A model generated the notes under the pieces. It was not told the DNA's origin. It did no database searches and saw nothing but the letters and a program-made list of their open reading frames with translations. This document shows, piece after piece, positions 8,728 through 16,408 of a stretch of DNA of 39,802 bases (positions within the stretch are counted from its first letter, which is position 1; the number at the start of each line of letters is the position of its first letter). Source of the stretch: Candidatus Oscillibacter excrementigallinarum (GTDB lineage Bacteria > Bacillota > Clostridia > Oscillospirales > Oscillospiraceae); NCBI GenBank assembly GCA_019118245.1, contig DWZJ01000088.1, positions 1 through 39,802 on the forward strand. Reading direction: 5' to 3'. Position numbers and translations under genes: made by a program.

Positions 8728-10475
8728 CACTGACAATCAACGGACAGACGGTCCAGGTCCCGGCGGGGACCACGATCCTGGAGGCGGCGGAGAAAGCCGG
8801 GATCAAAATTCCGACCCTCTGCTATCTGAAAGACATCAACAAGATCGCCGCCTGCCGGATGTGCGTGGTGGAGGTGGAGGGCAGCGACCGGCTGGCCGCC
8901 GCCTGCGATACCCCGGTGGAGGAGGGGCTGGTGGTCCACACCAATACCCCCAAGGTCCGCAAGGCCCGGCGGGTCAATATGGAGCTGCTGCTGAGCCAGC
9001 ACGCCAGCTATTGCTCCACCTGTATCCGCAGCGGCAACTGCCCGCTGCAGAAGCTGGCCAACGACCTGAATATCCACGAGATGCCCTACCATGTCCATGT
9101 GGCCAGGGGCTATACGGACACCTCCACGCCGCTGGTCCGGCAGGCCAGCAAGTGCATCAAGTGTATGCGCTGCGTCCAGATCTGCGAGAAGGTCCAGACC
9201 ATGGGGATCTGGGACCTGGCGGGCACCGGCTCCCGGACCACGGTAGACGTCTCCGGCAACCGCACCCTGAAGACCTCGGACTGCACCTTCTGCGGCCAGT
9301 GCGTCACCCACTGTCCCACCGGCGCCCTGACGGCCCGGGACGACACGGTGAAGGTACTGGACGCCCTGGCGGACCCGGAAATCACCACGGTAGTGCAGAT
9401 CGCGCCGGCGGTGCGGGTGGCCTGGGCGGAGTCCTTCGGCCTGACCGGAAAGAAAGCGGCCACGGGGAAGATGGTGGCGGCTTTGCGGCGGCTGGGCTTC
9501 GACTATGTCTTTGACACCAACTTCTCTGCGGACCTGACCATCATGGAGGAGGGCAGTGAGTTCCTGGAGCGGTTCACCCATCGGGACCGCTATCACTGGC
9601 CCATGTTCACTTCCTGCTGCCCCGGCTGGGTGCGTTTCATTAAATCCCAGTTCCCCCACTACGTGGACTGCCTGTCCACGGCGAAATCGCCCCAGCAGAT
9701 GTTCGGCGCGGTGGCAAAGACGTACTTTGCGGAGAAGATCGGCGTCGATCCCCACCGGATGTTCGTGGTGTCCATCATGCCTTGCATGGCGAAGAAGAGC
9801 GAGTGCGCTCTGCCCACCATGCGCGACGCCTGCGGTGATCCGGACGTGGAGGCGGTGCTGACCACCCGGGAGATGGACCGGCTGTTCCGCAGCGACAACA
9901 TCCAGCCGGGGGACCTGCCGGAAGAGGCGTTCGACAGCCCCCTGGGCACCGGCACCGGGGCGGCAGTGATCTTCGGCGCCACCGGCGGCGTCATGGACGC
10001 GGCCCTACGCTCGGCCTACTATCTCGTCACCGGGGAGAACCCAGATCCGGACGCGTTCACGGCTGTCCGGGGAAACAAACCGTGGAAAGAAGCTGTCTTT
10101 TCCATTCCAGGTGCCGGGGAGATCCGGGTGGCGGTGGTCTCAGGGCTGGGGAATACCCGGAAGTTGATGAAGGCATTGGAGAGCGGGCAGGGCCGCTACG
10201 ACTTCGTGGAGGTGATGGCCTGCCCCGGCGGCTGCGCAGGAGGCGGCGGCCAGCCCATCCACGACGGAGAGGAGTTGGCCGGGAAGCGGGAAGATGCCCT
10301 GTGGAAGCTGGATCAGAAGGCCACCATCCGGTTTTCCCACGAGAATCCGGAGATTCAGTCTCTCTACCAAGAGTTCCTGGAGCGTCCGCTGGGAAAGAAG
10401 TCCCACCACCTGCTCCATACAGATCATACAACATGGGAGGTTGTGGAAAAAGGTATATGGTTGGACTCTAATTAG
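8721..10475 (+). CDS. hydA: [FeFe] hydrogenase, multi-cluster catalytic subunit
   Basis: A 584-residue iron-only hydrogenase that makes or consumes H2. Domains in order: plant-type [2Fe-2S] ferredoxin (Cys34, 45, 48, 62); His-Cys [4Fe-4S] site (His94, Cys98, 101, 107); two [4Fe-4S] ferredoxin motifs (Cys145-155, CIKCMRCVQIC; Cys188-198, CTFCGQCVTHC); and the H-cluster domain with all three signatures: TSCCPGW (Cys299, 300), MPCMAKKSE (Cys355) and ACPGGCAGGGGQP (Cys501, 505). The start ATG 8721 overlaps the end of the GltD-like gene and has AAAGGAGG upstream, which indicates translational coupling and a stable complex. The layout fits the larger NAD(P)-linked hydrogenases rather than simple ferredoxin hydrogenases; from memory, one HydDB class of [FeFe] hydrogenases is noted for GltD-like partners. 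The maturases HydE, HydF and HydG are not in the window. Confidence 0.95.
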   Translation: MVTLTINGQTVQVPAGTTILEAAEKAGIKIPTLCYLKDINKIAACRMCVVEVEGSDRLAAACDTPVEEGLVVHTNTPKVRKARRVNMELLLSQHASYCSTCIRSGNCPLQKLANDLNIHEMPYHVHVARGYTDTSTPLVRQASKCIKCMRCVQICEKVQTMGIWDLAGTGSRTTVDVSGNRTLKTSDCTFCGQCVTHCPTGALTARDDTVKVLDALADPEITTVVQIAPAVRVAWAESFGLTGKKAATGKMVAALRRLGFDYVFDTNFSADLTIMEEGSEFLERFTHRDRYHWPMFTSCCPGWVRFIKSQFPHYVDCLSTAKSPQQMFGAVAKTYFAEKIGVDPHRMFVVSIMPCMAKKSECALPTMRDACGDPDVEAVLTTREMDRLFRSDNIQPGDLPEEAFDSPLGTGTGAAVIFGATGGVMDAALRSAYYLVTGENPDPDAFTAVRGNKPWKEAVFSIPGAGEIRVAVVSGLGNTRKLMKALESGQGRYDFVEVMACPGGCAGGGGQPIHDGEELAGKREDALWKLDQKATIRFSHENPEIQSLYQEFLERPLGKKSHHLLHTDHTTWEVVEKGIWLDSN

Positions 10476-10551
10476 ATAGTAATTTTGCATATAAAATTGA
10501 ATTATAAATTGGATAAAACATAGAAAACCGACTGATTTCTCAAATATTTTT

Positions 10552-10580
10552 AAGACCCGGCAATTACCTTGCCGGGTCTT
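10552..10580 (+). terminator. terminator after the hydrogenase gene
   Basis: AAGACCCGGCAA, loop TTACC, TTGCCGGGTCTT: a perfect 12-bp stem followed by GCTTTATC, 76 bp behind the hydA stop. It also has an A/T-rich flank on the left, so it may work in both directions. Confidence 0.75.
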
Positions 10581-10624
10581 GCTTTATCCTCAGAACCACA
10601 GAGCGAGGTGAGGAGGTGAGGTAA

Positions 10625-10951
10625 TTGGGGCCGTCTGAACGGAGACAGGCGATATGGGAATATCTGTGCAACGCACGGTTCAGCACAACGAGACAACTGG
10701 CGGACCGTTTTGGCGTTTGCGAACGTACGATCCGAAGCGATTTGATCGCGCTTGCATGTACATATCCCATCGAAACTTCATTTGGCCCTTATGGAGGCAT
10801 TCGCGTTTCCAATTGGTACCATCCAGAACAAAAGCGTCTGTCAGCCAGGCAGACATCTCTATTGGTGCGAGTCCGATTGACCCTGGAAGGCGAGGACCTG
10901 AAGGTAATGAACTCCATCCTCATCCAATTCGCTCTGCCGGGAAGCTATTAG
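10625..10951 (+). CDS. DeoR-like HTH protein of integrative elements
   Basis: A 108-residue protein with an N-terminal winged helix-turn-helix (about 5-60; TTRQLADRFGVCERTIRSDL is the HTH) followed by YPIETSFGPYGGIRV and a short C-terminal segment ending LEGEDLKVMNSILIQFALP. This arrangement is one I know from small regulators carried near the ends of Firmicute integrative and conjugative elements; it lacks the sugar-phosphate effector domain of true DeoR repressors. The start is TTG 10625, set by GAGGAGGTGAGG directly before it; no ATG fits better. DNA binding is well supported, the regulated genes are not known. It stands apart from xis/int by a 640-bp gene-poor stretch. Confidence 0.7.
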   Translation: MGPSERRQAIWEYLCNARFSTTRQLADRFGVCERTIRSDLIALACTYPIETSFGPYGGIRVSNWYHPEQKRLSARQTSLLVRVRLTLEGEDLKVMNSILIQFALPGSY

Positions 10952-11589
10952 AAAGATGGACTTTCTGTGGCTTTCGTGTACCTCGAAAAGTGAATATCCG
11001 GCAGCGGATTCCCATCAGCTGGCAGTCCCCCGGAAGGGGAAAAGCGATGCGGCGGATGCGCGAAGACCACCTGTGCAGGCGGAAGTCTGCATCAACGACG
11101 GCAAGAAAGGTGCGGAGCGGGTCCATCTAGCCCAAAGCAGCTCTGGCAGGCTGTTTCGCCACGACCCTGTCAGCCTATAATGGTACACCTGCCCCGCGTA
11201 TGCGGGGCCAGCTCGGAGAGATCCTCGGAGGGGTGAGAGTCCCGTGGGCGTTGCCAAACGCCGATCCGTATGTCGCCCATCAGCTCGGGAAGTAGTGTCG
11301 AATAGAGCTGAATAACAAGAAATAGATTTTATAAGTGTCCGCCTCAGAGTATGGTTTCACAAGAGAAGCAGAAAAATTCAGAGGTCGGGACACGATTTGC
11401 GGGCCGGAGATTGCAAATAATCTCCGGCCCGTGATATATCCCATCTATAAAGCAAAATCGCTTTACAGCAAGTTCCCAGCTTGATTTCAGAAGCTACAGA
11501 GATCACAGAAAGAGCTTTTAAAGCAGACGTGGTGGCTGTATTTGTGGAATCAAGACGGTAGCAAACTATAAAAGAGAGGAGCAGACAAT
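10952..11589. other. gene-poor stretch with possible structured RNA
   Basis: No convincing gene; short open frames on both strands show no family features. TATAAT at 11176-11181 could start a transcript on +, although no good -35 precedes it. It is followed by several inverted repeats: CCCCGC/GCGGGG near 11195-11210, GGCGTT/AACGCC near 11250, and the strong hairpin at 11401-11430. The run between them (about 11210-11330) has the look of a folded RNA, but I cannot match it to a named class. Confidence 0.35.
11401..11430 (+). terminator. hairpin before the excisionase gene
   Basis: GGGCCGGAGATT, loop GCAAAT, AATCTCCGGCCC: a perfect 12-bp stem followed by GTGATATATC. No long T-run, so termination is possible but not certain. 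Confidence 0.5.
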
Positions 11590-11799
11590 ATGGCGAACCA
11601 AATCTATAAGTCCTTTGAGGAACTGCCTGTAATGCTGACAATCCCACAAGTGGCAAGTGTACTCAGTATATCGCGGGCTGGAGCCTATGAACTGGCCCAC
11701 AGGAAAAACTTCCCGGCCATGCTCGTCGGAAGCCGGATTGTTGTTCCAAAGGATCGGCTGCTGGCCTGGGTAGACCGGAAAGTGTCTGAACAGATTTAA
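11590..11799 (+). CDS. xis: excisionase-like helix-turn-helix protein
   Basis: A 69-residue MerR-type helix-turn-helix protein of the excisionase (HTH_17) kind: MLTIPQVASVLSISRAGAYE forms the HTH and VVPKDRLLAWVDRKV the wing and last helix. Such proteins bind att-site arms and steer the integrase towards excision, and often control int transcription. GAGAGGAG lies upstream of ATG 11590. The integrase starts 16 bp after its stop, so the two genes are one transcription unit, the usual xis-int order. Confidence 0.8.
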   Translation: MANQIYKSFEELPVMLTIPQVASVLSISRAGAYELAHRKNFPAMLVGSRIVVPKDRLLAWVDRKVSEQI

Positions 11800-11815
11800 A
11801 ACAGGAGATGAAAAA

Positions 11816-13012
11816 ATGTCCAATCGGAAAAACCGTGGAGATGGCAGCATTCGAAAGCGTTCAGACGGTCGCTGGGAAGGCCGTTATACGGCAGGCCGGA
11901 ACGAGGAAACTGGGAAACTCATTTACAAAAGTGTTCTGGCAAGGACACAAGCCGAGTGTAAGCGGCAGCTTCGGGAAGCGGTCTGGAATCGGGAACATAA
12001 AGCAACGCCGCTGACCGGTTTGGCTCAGGAAACGCAAGGAACTTCTGCACCACAAATGAATTGTCAAGAGTACACAGTCGCGCAGTGGCTCCAGACCTGG
12101 TACGATCTCTATGCGAAACAAAATATTCGAGAAAGCACCCAAATACAATACAGCTACTTTATGAATCAACTGGTAATCCCGCAAATCGGTGAAGTTCCGT
12201 TAAGTCAACTGACCGGATTGCGTCTCCAGATTCTTTATCAAGATCTTCGCATCAATGGAAGGGTACATTCCCAGAAACGGGCGAGTTCCGGTCTGAGTCC
12301 TAAAACGGTCCGCAGTGTTCATATGTTTCTGCACGCCGCATTGGAACAGGCAGTTCGTGCCGGTATCATCGCTAAAAATCCGACGATGGAGTGCAAACCT
12401 CCAAAACTGGATCGGAAGGAAATGAAGGTCATCCAGCCGGAGCAGATCGGGGACTATCTACAGGCGGCAGCAGAGCGGAACGTGCTGCCATTGTTTTTTC
12501 TAGAGCTGACTACCGGCCTGCGTCGGGGCGAGCTACTGGCTCTGCTCTGGAGCGATCTGGACCCACAGAACAGAAGCGTCTCTGTGACGAAGTCTGTCAG
12601 CCGGCTGAATGGAAAACTGGTGGTGAGTCAGCCCAAGACCCAGCATTCCATCCGTACCCTGATCGTTCCCCAGCAGGCAGTGGATCTACTGATCCAGGAA
12701 CACAGTCTGCATCCGAATAATCCATATCTGTTCCCTTCCCCAACAACTGGAACCATGTACAGCCCTGAGACCGTGGCACGAATCCACAAGAGAATCCTTC
12801 GGGACGCTGGACTGGAGGACTGCCGTTTTCATGATCTGCGGCATACTTTTGCCACCGTGGCCCTCCAGAACGGTGTCGACATTAAGACGCTCTCCGGGAT
12901 GCTGGGCCACTACTCCTCCGGATTCACACTGGATACCTATACCCATGTGACGCGGAAAATGCAGGAGGAAGCGGCAGAGAAAATGGGGCAGTTCATGGAG
13001 ATGAAGCTGTGA
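11816..13012 (+). CDS. int: tyrosine recombinase/integrase
   Basis: A 398-residue phage/ICE-type tyrosine integrase. The N-terminal part (about 1-65, GDGSIRKRSDGRWEGRYTAG) is the arm-site-binding AP2-like domain; residues about 85-185 form the SAM-like core-binding domain; 200-390 the catalytic domain. Catalytic residues are present: Arg236 (TGLRRGELL), His339 and Arg342 (HDLRHTF), His365 (LGHYSSGF) and the nucleophile Tyr375 (LDTYTHVT). The gene appears intact. CAGGAGAT precedes ATG 11816. It ends 145 bp from the 3' end of tRNA-Pro, which makes that tRNA the likely attachment site. Repeats of AAAATGGGTCA follow the gene and may be integrase arm sites. Confidence 0.95.
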   Translation: MSNRKNRGDGSIRKRSDGRWEGRYTAGRNEETGKLIYKSVLARTQAECKRQLREAVWNREHKATPLTGLAQETQGTSAPQMNCQEYTVAQWLQTWYDLYAKQNIRESTQIQYSYFMNQLVIPQIGEVPLSQLTGLRLQILYQDLRINGRVHSQKRASSGLSPKTVRSVHMFLHAALEQAVRAGIIAKNPTMECKPPKLDRKEMKVIQPEQIGDYLQAAAERNVLPLFFLELTTGLRRGELLALLWSDLDPQNRSVSVTKSVSRLNGKLVVSQPKTQHSIRTLIVPQQAVDLLIQEHSLHPNNPYLFPSPTTGTMYSPETVARIHKRILRDAGLEDCRFHDLRHTFATVALQNGVDIKTLSGMLGHYSSGFTLDTYTHVTRKMQEEAAEKMGQFMEMKL

Positions 13013-13057
13013 TGAAAGCACCTGAAATCGTCCATTTTGTCCAGCTCCGTCTAATAG

Positions 13058-13093
13058 AAAATGGGGCAAAAAATGGGTCAGAAAATGGGTCAG
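13058..13093 (+). repeat. direct repeats, possible integrase arm sites
   Basis: AAAATGGGTCAG occurs twice in tandem (13070-13081 and 13082-13093), with near copies AAAATGGGGCA at 13058 and, inside the end of int, at 12980. Short direct repeats between int and the tRNA target are where integrase arm-binding sites usually lie; this reading is an inference. Confidence 0.4.
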
Positions 13094-13126
13094 CAAAAAT
13101 GAAGTCCTCAAAAAAGTACAAAAAAC

Positions 13127-13158
13127 CCGCTGATTTCTAGTGAAATCAGCGGATTTTT
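13127..13158. terminator. bidirectional terminator between int and tRNA-Pro
   Basis: CCGCTGATTTC, loop TAGT, GAAATCAGCGG: a perfect 11-bp stem with ATTTTT behind it on + (for int) and GTTTTTT behind it on - (for the tRNA). The T-run touches the CCA end of the tRNA gene. Confidence 0.9.
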
Positions 13159-13233
13159 GGTCCGAGTGGCGGGATTTGAACCCACGGCCTCTTGGTCCCG
13201 AACCAAGCGCGCTACCAACTGCGCTACACCCGG
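13158..13233 (-). tRNA. tRNA-Pro (anticodon CGG)
   Basis: The minus strand folds into a full 76-nt tRNA with encoded CCA: acceptor CCGGGTG with CACTCGG (one G-T pair), D stem GCGC, anticodon stem CTTGG/CCAAG with loop TTCGGGA (anticodon CGG, followed by the G37 usual in tRNA-Pro), T stem GTGGG/CCCGC with loop TTCAAAT, discriminator A. It reads CCG codons, frequent in this GC-rich genome. The integrase gene lies just past its 3' end. Confidence 0.96.
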
Positions 13234-13261
13234 ATGCTGTGCTCAAGGGGACAGCTTAATT

Positions 13262-13290
13262 ATTATACGGAATTTTCCGCCCCATGTCAA
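13262..13290 (-). promoter_or_regulatory. promoter of tRNA-Pro
   Basis: On the minus strand TTGACA (13285-13290), 17-bp spacer, TATAAT (13262-13267): a perfect consensus sigma-A promoter about 28 bp before the mature tRNA 5' end. Confidence 0.9.
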
Positions 13291-13358
13291 GGGTGGAAAT
13301 GCCTTCCCGGGGATTTTTTACCGAAGGTCCCTCCGGAGGCCGGTCCGGGCAGCGCCGC

Positions 13359-13643
13359 TCACGGCGCCGTCCAGATCCGGTAGGGGGCACTCCCCCGCTC
13401 CCGCAGCTTTTCGTTCAGCCAGGTCCGCAGGGACGCCATGCCCTCCTCCGTCCAGGGGAAGGTCTCCGTCTCGATCTGCCGGGCCTTTTCAAAGCAGATG
13501 TTCTCATAGACCCAGGCCTGGACGGTGCCATCGTTCACCTTGCCGGTCCGCTGGAAGCGGTACCGGAAGGTGCCCAGGGAGCCGGGGTAGATCTCCGACC
13601 GCTTGAGAAAGTCCAGGGTCAAAAACGCAAACGGGTCTTCCAT
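13359..13643 (-). CDS. hypothetical protein in polysaccharide operon
   Basis: A 94-residue protein of unknown function (starts [10 protein letters not shown], contains [16 protein letters not shown] and [20 protein letters not shown]). No signal peptide or membrane segment is visible and I do not recognise a family; it looks like a small alpha/beta cytoplasmic protein. ATG 13643 was chosen over an in-frame TTG 18 bp upstream because AGGAG lies at the right distance before ATG. It begins 19 bp after the stop of the O-antigen-ligase-like gene and is the last gene of that minus-strand operon. Confidence 0.65.
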   Translation of the reverse strand: MEDPFAFLTLDFLKRSEIYPGSLGTFRYRFQRTGKVNDGTVQAWVYENICFEKARQIETETFPWTEEGMASLRTWLNEKLRERGSAPYRIWTAP

Positions 13644-13662
13644 ATGTTCGCTCCTCTCCAAG

Positions 13663-15186
13663 TCAGTCCGCCTCCGTCTCCCGACGGCAGACCTTGATCC
13701 CCGCGATGGTCAGCGCGAACACGAACCAGAAGATGCACATGACCCGGGGATAGTTCCACAGATAGTCCGCCAGGCCGCAGACCATCGCCCCGCACAGGGC
13801 CGCCGCGCCGGCGCAGGTGATGGTGCGGGCGGCGGAAGGCGCGCAATGGCGGACGGTGTGAGCCGCCTTCTTGATGTTCCACAGCATGGCGCCCACAAAA
13901 CTCACCACGCCCAGAAGGCCCATCTCGATCCACACCTCCAGATAGAAGTTGTGGGCGTGGACGAAGGGTGCCTCCCCGTGGTGGAGGTTGAAGTCCCGGA
14001 TGTAATCCTGCAGGGCGGCGGTGCCCAGGCCCGCGCCGGAGATGGGCGAGGTCCGGATGACCTCCAGCGCCGCGGCGTACAGGGGGAAGCGGCTGGAGGT
14101 GGTGGTGTCCGCCGGGCCGAAAATTGTGAGGATGCGGTTCCAGATGGTGTCCGGCAGGAAGGGGATCGCCGCCACGCACAGCACCGCGAAGGCGGGGAGC
14201 AGCTTGGGCTTCCACAAAAACACCAGCACCACCATGGCGCAGGCGCCGCCCACCCAGCTGGCCCGGGAGTAGGTCATGCCCAGGGCGATCAGCCCCACGG
14301 CAAAGGTGCCGCAGGCCGCCAGGCGGGAGATGGGCCGCTTGGAGCAGAGGATCAGCGCCAGCACCAGGGGCAGCAGGAGGATCAGCACCTCGGCGAAGGT
14401 GTTGGGGTTATCGAAGTAGGACTCCACCCGGCCGGGCATGCCGGCATTGGCATCCAGGTCCACATAGGAGACATTGACCTCCACACCCTGGATGCGCTGG
14501 TACACGCCGTACAGCGAGGACACCAGCACGCAGACCCCGCCGCCGGCGGCCAGCCGCTTCAGGTCCTCCGTGCCCCGGACGGCGCTGACCGTCACCAGCA
14601 CGCAGAGGGCCGCGGCGATGTGGTACAGCAGGAACCGGAAGGAGGCGGAGGGCTCGTAGGAGAACAACACCGCCAGGAACATGGAGCCGAACAGCACCAC
14701 CGGGTAAAACCCGATGTGCTTCACGTCCAGACGGAAGGTCTCGCGGGACATGGCCCCGGCGAAGAACAGCACCAGCAGGGCCGCAAAGCCCAGCATACTG
14801 TAGGCGTTGTTCCAGTGGGAGAACGGGATCACCCACAGCAGCATGATGAGCCAGGACTGGGCGATGGCGGTCTCATGGCCCATCTCGAAGGCCAGGCGGG
14901 AGAAGAAGCTGTCATCAAAGGTGGCCTTCCACGCCAGGTACAGCTTGTGGAGCAGCCAGGCGGGCAGGTTGATGAGCCCCGTCAGCAGCCGGCAGAGGAA
15001 GCTGGCCTCCCAGGCCCGGGCCACCGCGCCCTCCCGGCACAGGACCCGGAGGAGGCGGCTCTCGTCGATCTGGCGGTTGCACCAGGCTCCCAGGGCCGCC
15101 AGGCAGCGGTGGACGGCACTGTCGTAGTAGACGGTGCACAGTGCCGCCCAGAGATGATACAGATAGCTTTCGCGGAGAGTGGTCAT
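13663..15186 (-). CDS. O-antigen ligase/polymerase-like membrane protein
   Basis: A 507-residue integral membrane protein with about ten to twelve hydrophobic segments (for example [47 protein letters not shown]). It fits the WaaL/Wzy-C superfamily, which joins or polymerises lipid-linked glycans at the outer face of the membrane. The long loop towards the C-terminus has the family's His motif, [19 protein letters not shown] with His410, and [12 protein letters not shown] lies earlier. In a Firmicute the likely product is a cell-wall polysaccharide or glycoprotein glycan, not lipopolysaccharide. It lies between a glycosyltransferase gene (19 bp upstream) and a small unknown gene. Residues 1-90 form an unusual hydrophilic-amphipathic N-terminal region. 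Confidence 0.85.
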   Translation of the reverse strand: MTTLRESYLYHLWAALCTVYYDSAVHRCLAALGAWCNRQIDESRLLRVLCREGAVARAWEASFLCRLLTGLINLPAWLLHKLYLAWKATFDDSFFSRLAFEMGHETAIAQSWLIMLLWVIPFSHWNNAYSMLGFAALLVLFFAGAMSRETFRLDVKHIGFYPVVLFGSMFLAVLFSYEPSASFRFLLYHIAAALCVLVTVSAVRGTEDLKRLAAGGGVCVLVSSLYGVYQRIQGVEVNVSYVDLDANAGMPGRVESYFDNPNTFAEVLILLLPLVLALILCSKRPISRLAACGTFAVGLIALGMTYSRASWVGGACAMVVLVFLWKPKLLPAFAVLCVAAIPFLPDTIWNRILTIFGPADTTTSSRFPLYAAALEVIRTSPISGAGLGTAALQDYIRDFNLHHGEAPFVHAHNFYLEVWIEMGLLGVVSFVGAMLWNIKKAAHTVRHCAPSAARTITCAGAAALCGAMVCGLADYLWNYPRVMCIFWFVFALTIAGIKVCRRETEAD

Positions 15187-15205
15187 GCAGGGAAACCTCG
15201 TTTCT

Positions 15206-16222
15206 TCAAATGCGGTTTTTCAGCCGGTACAGCTGGGTCAGCAGCCAGAAATGGCCGCCCCGCACCAGCTTGGCCGCCAGCTGCTTGTTGCGGCTCATGC
15301 CGGCGGGCGCCAGGGTCTGGATGGCGCGGGCCATGTCCGGCCGCGCGCACAGGGCCCGGATGGTCTCCTGCCGCTGCCGGAGGGTCTTGGGATTGCCGGG
15401 GGCGTACTCATTGCCGATGGCGATCAGCAGCCCCGCCCAGTTGGAGTTCTCCCGCCACTGGGGGCGGCCGGGCGTCAGGTCATACCGGGCGGCCAGGTCC
15501 TCCTTCCGCTCCATGAAGCGGCCGAAGACCTGCTGGAAGTCCTTCATGTACTTGTGGGTGGCGGAGGCCGGGTTCTGGAGGTAGCGGTACAGGGGCGTCT
15601 CCGTCACCGCCAGGCGCTGGGCGTTGCAGAAATACTCCATCAAAAACAGCTCGTCCTCCAGATAGGCGCCCTCGTAGCGGAGGTGGAGCTTGTCAAAGAT
15701 CTCGGCGGAGAACAGGTACCGCCAGATGAAGCCGTTGAACACCGGCTGGGCCAGCCGGTCCCCCAGGAGGGGATAGACGAGCTTTTCCCGGATGGCGTCC
15801 GCGTCGTAGATCCCGGCGGGCAGCACCGGCTCCGGCGTCACGCTGCCGTCGGCCCACAGGTTCCAGTGGGCGCAGGCGGCAGTGTCCGCTCCGGACCGCT
15901 CCCGCAGGTCCCACAGCGTCTCCAGGCACCGGGGCTCGTAGCGGTCGTCGGCGTCCAGAAAGGCGATGGATCTGCCCCGGGCGTGGTCCAGGCCCAGATT
16001 CCGGGTCTCGCTGACGCCGCTGTTGCGCTCCTTGTGGAACACCCGGATGCGGCCGTCCGTCCGGGCCAGCTCGTCGCAGATGGCGGGAGAGCCGTCGGTG
16101 CAGCCGTCGTCCACCAGCAGCAGCTCCCAGTCGGAAAAGGTCTGCTGCCGCACGCTCTCCACACAGTCCCGCAGGAACTTTTCCGCCTGATAGACAGGCA
16201 CGATGACGGAAATGCTGGGCAT
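15206..16222 (-). CDS. family 2 glycosyltransferase
   Basis: A 338-residue GT2 enzyme with the GT-A fold, transferring a sugar from a nucleotide donor to a growing glycan at the inner membrane face. The N-terminal motif ISVIVPVYQAEKFL, the Asp pair in LLLVDDGCTDGSP (38-39) and the DXD-type metal site FLDADDRYEP (90-93) are all present. The C-terminal 130 residues are helical and basic, as in acceptor-binding or membrane-associated parts of EpsJ/CpsI-type enzymes. ATG 16222 has GGGAGG before it. It is the first gene of a three-gene operon with the ligase-like protein; the promoter is at 16297-16325. Confidence 0.93.
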   Translation of the reverse strand: MPSISVIVPVYQAEKFLRDCVESVRQQTFSDWELLLVDDGCTDGSPAICDELARTDGRIRVFHKERNSGVSETRNLGLDHARGRSIAFLDADDRYEPRCLETLWDLRERSGADTAACAHWNLWADGSVTPEPVLPAGIYDADAIREKLVYPLLGDRLAQPVFNGFIWRYLFSAEIFDKLHLRYEGAYLEDELFLMEYFCNAQRLAVTETPLYRYLQNPASATHKYMKDFQQVFGRFMERKEDLAARYDLTPGRPQWRENSNWAGLLIAIGNEYAPGNPKTLRQRQETIRALCARPDMARAIQTLAPAGMSRNKQLAAKLVRGGHFWLLTQLYRLKNRI

Positions 16223-16296
16223 ACGCTGACCTCCCCGCGCCCTGGGGCGCCGTTCTCTCTTGGGCCGCCGGATGTCCCGGCGGCGGACTCTGCCTT

Positions 16297-16325
16297 ATTT
16301 TACCCGATTTTCCAGGGAAGGTCAA
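16297..16325 (-). promoter_or_regulatory. promoter of the glycosyltransferase operon
   Basis: Minus strand TTGACC (16320-16325), 17-bp spacer, TAAAAT (16297-16302), about 75 bp before the start codon. A GC-rich hairpin (GCCGCCGG/CCGGCGGC, 16264-16284) lies in the leader. Confidence 0.7.
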
Positions 16326-16408
16326 CGGCTTTTCCCGAAAAGCTCCCTCTTGACAGATGGCGGCGGATGTGGTCCTATGGAGACAGCTGAGGAACGGGAG
16401 GTGTTCGG

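Larger units (their letters stand above)
10625..13157 (+). mobile_element. end of an integrative element next to tRNA-Pro
   Basis: An HTH gene of the kind found at ICE ends, an excisionase-like gene and a tyrosine integrase stand together and end 145 bp from the 3' end of a tRNA gene, the classical target of such integrases. I found no second copy of the tRNA 3' end between 10476 and 11590, so the far boundary is unknown: this may be a remnant, or an element that extends left, perhaps past the start of the window. Limits given are those of the recognisable genes and tRNA border. Confidence 0.5.

Noticed and set aside
10654..11180. Open frames of 158 and 74 codons (plus) after the HTH gene
   Set aside because: One overlaps the HTH gene out of frame, the other is Ala/Lys/Arg-rich without ribosome site or motif; neither resembles a known protein.
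11185..11330. Group II intron or TPP-type riboswitch fragment
   Set aside because: GGGGTGAGAGTCCC recalls parts of such RNAs, but the other conserved blocks, intron boundaries and reverse transcriptase are absent.
13603..15516. 637-codon plus-strand frame across the O-antigen-ligase-like gene
   Set aside because: Low-complexity Gly/Gln/His-rich translation, no start signal; the minus strand has a clear membrane protein.
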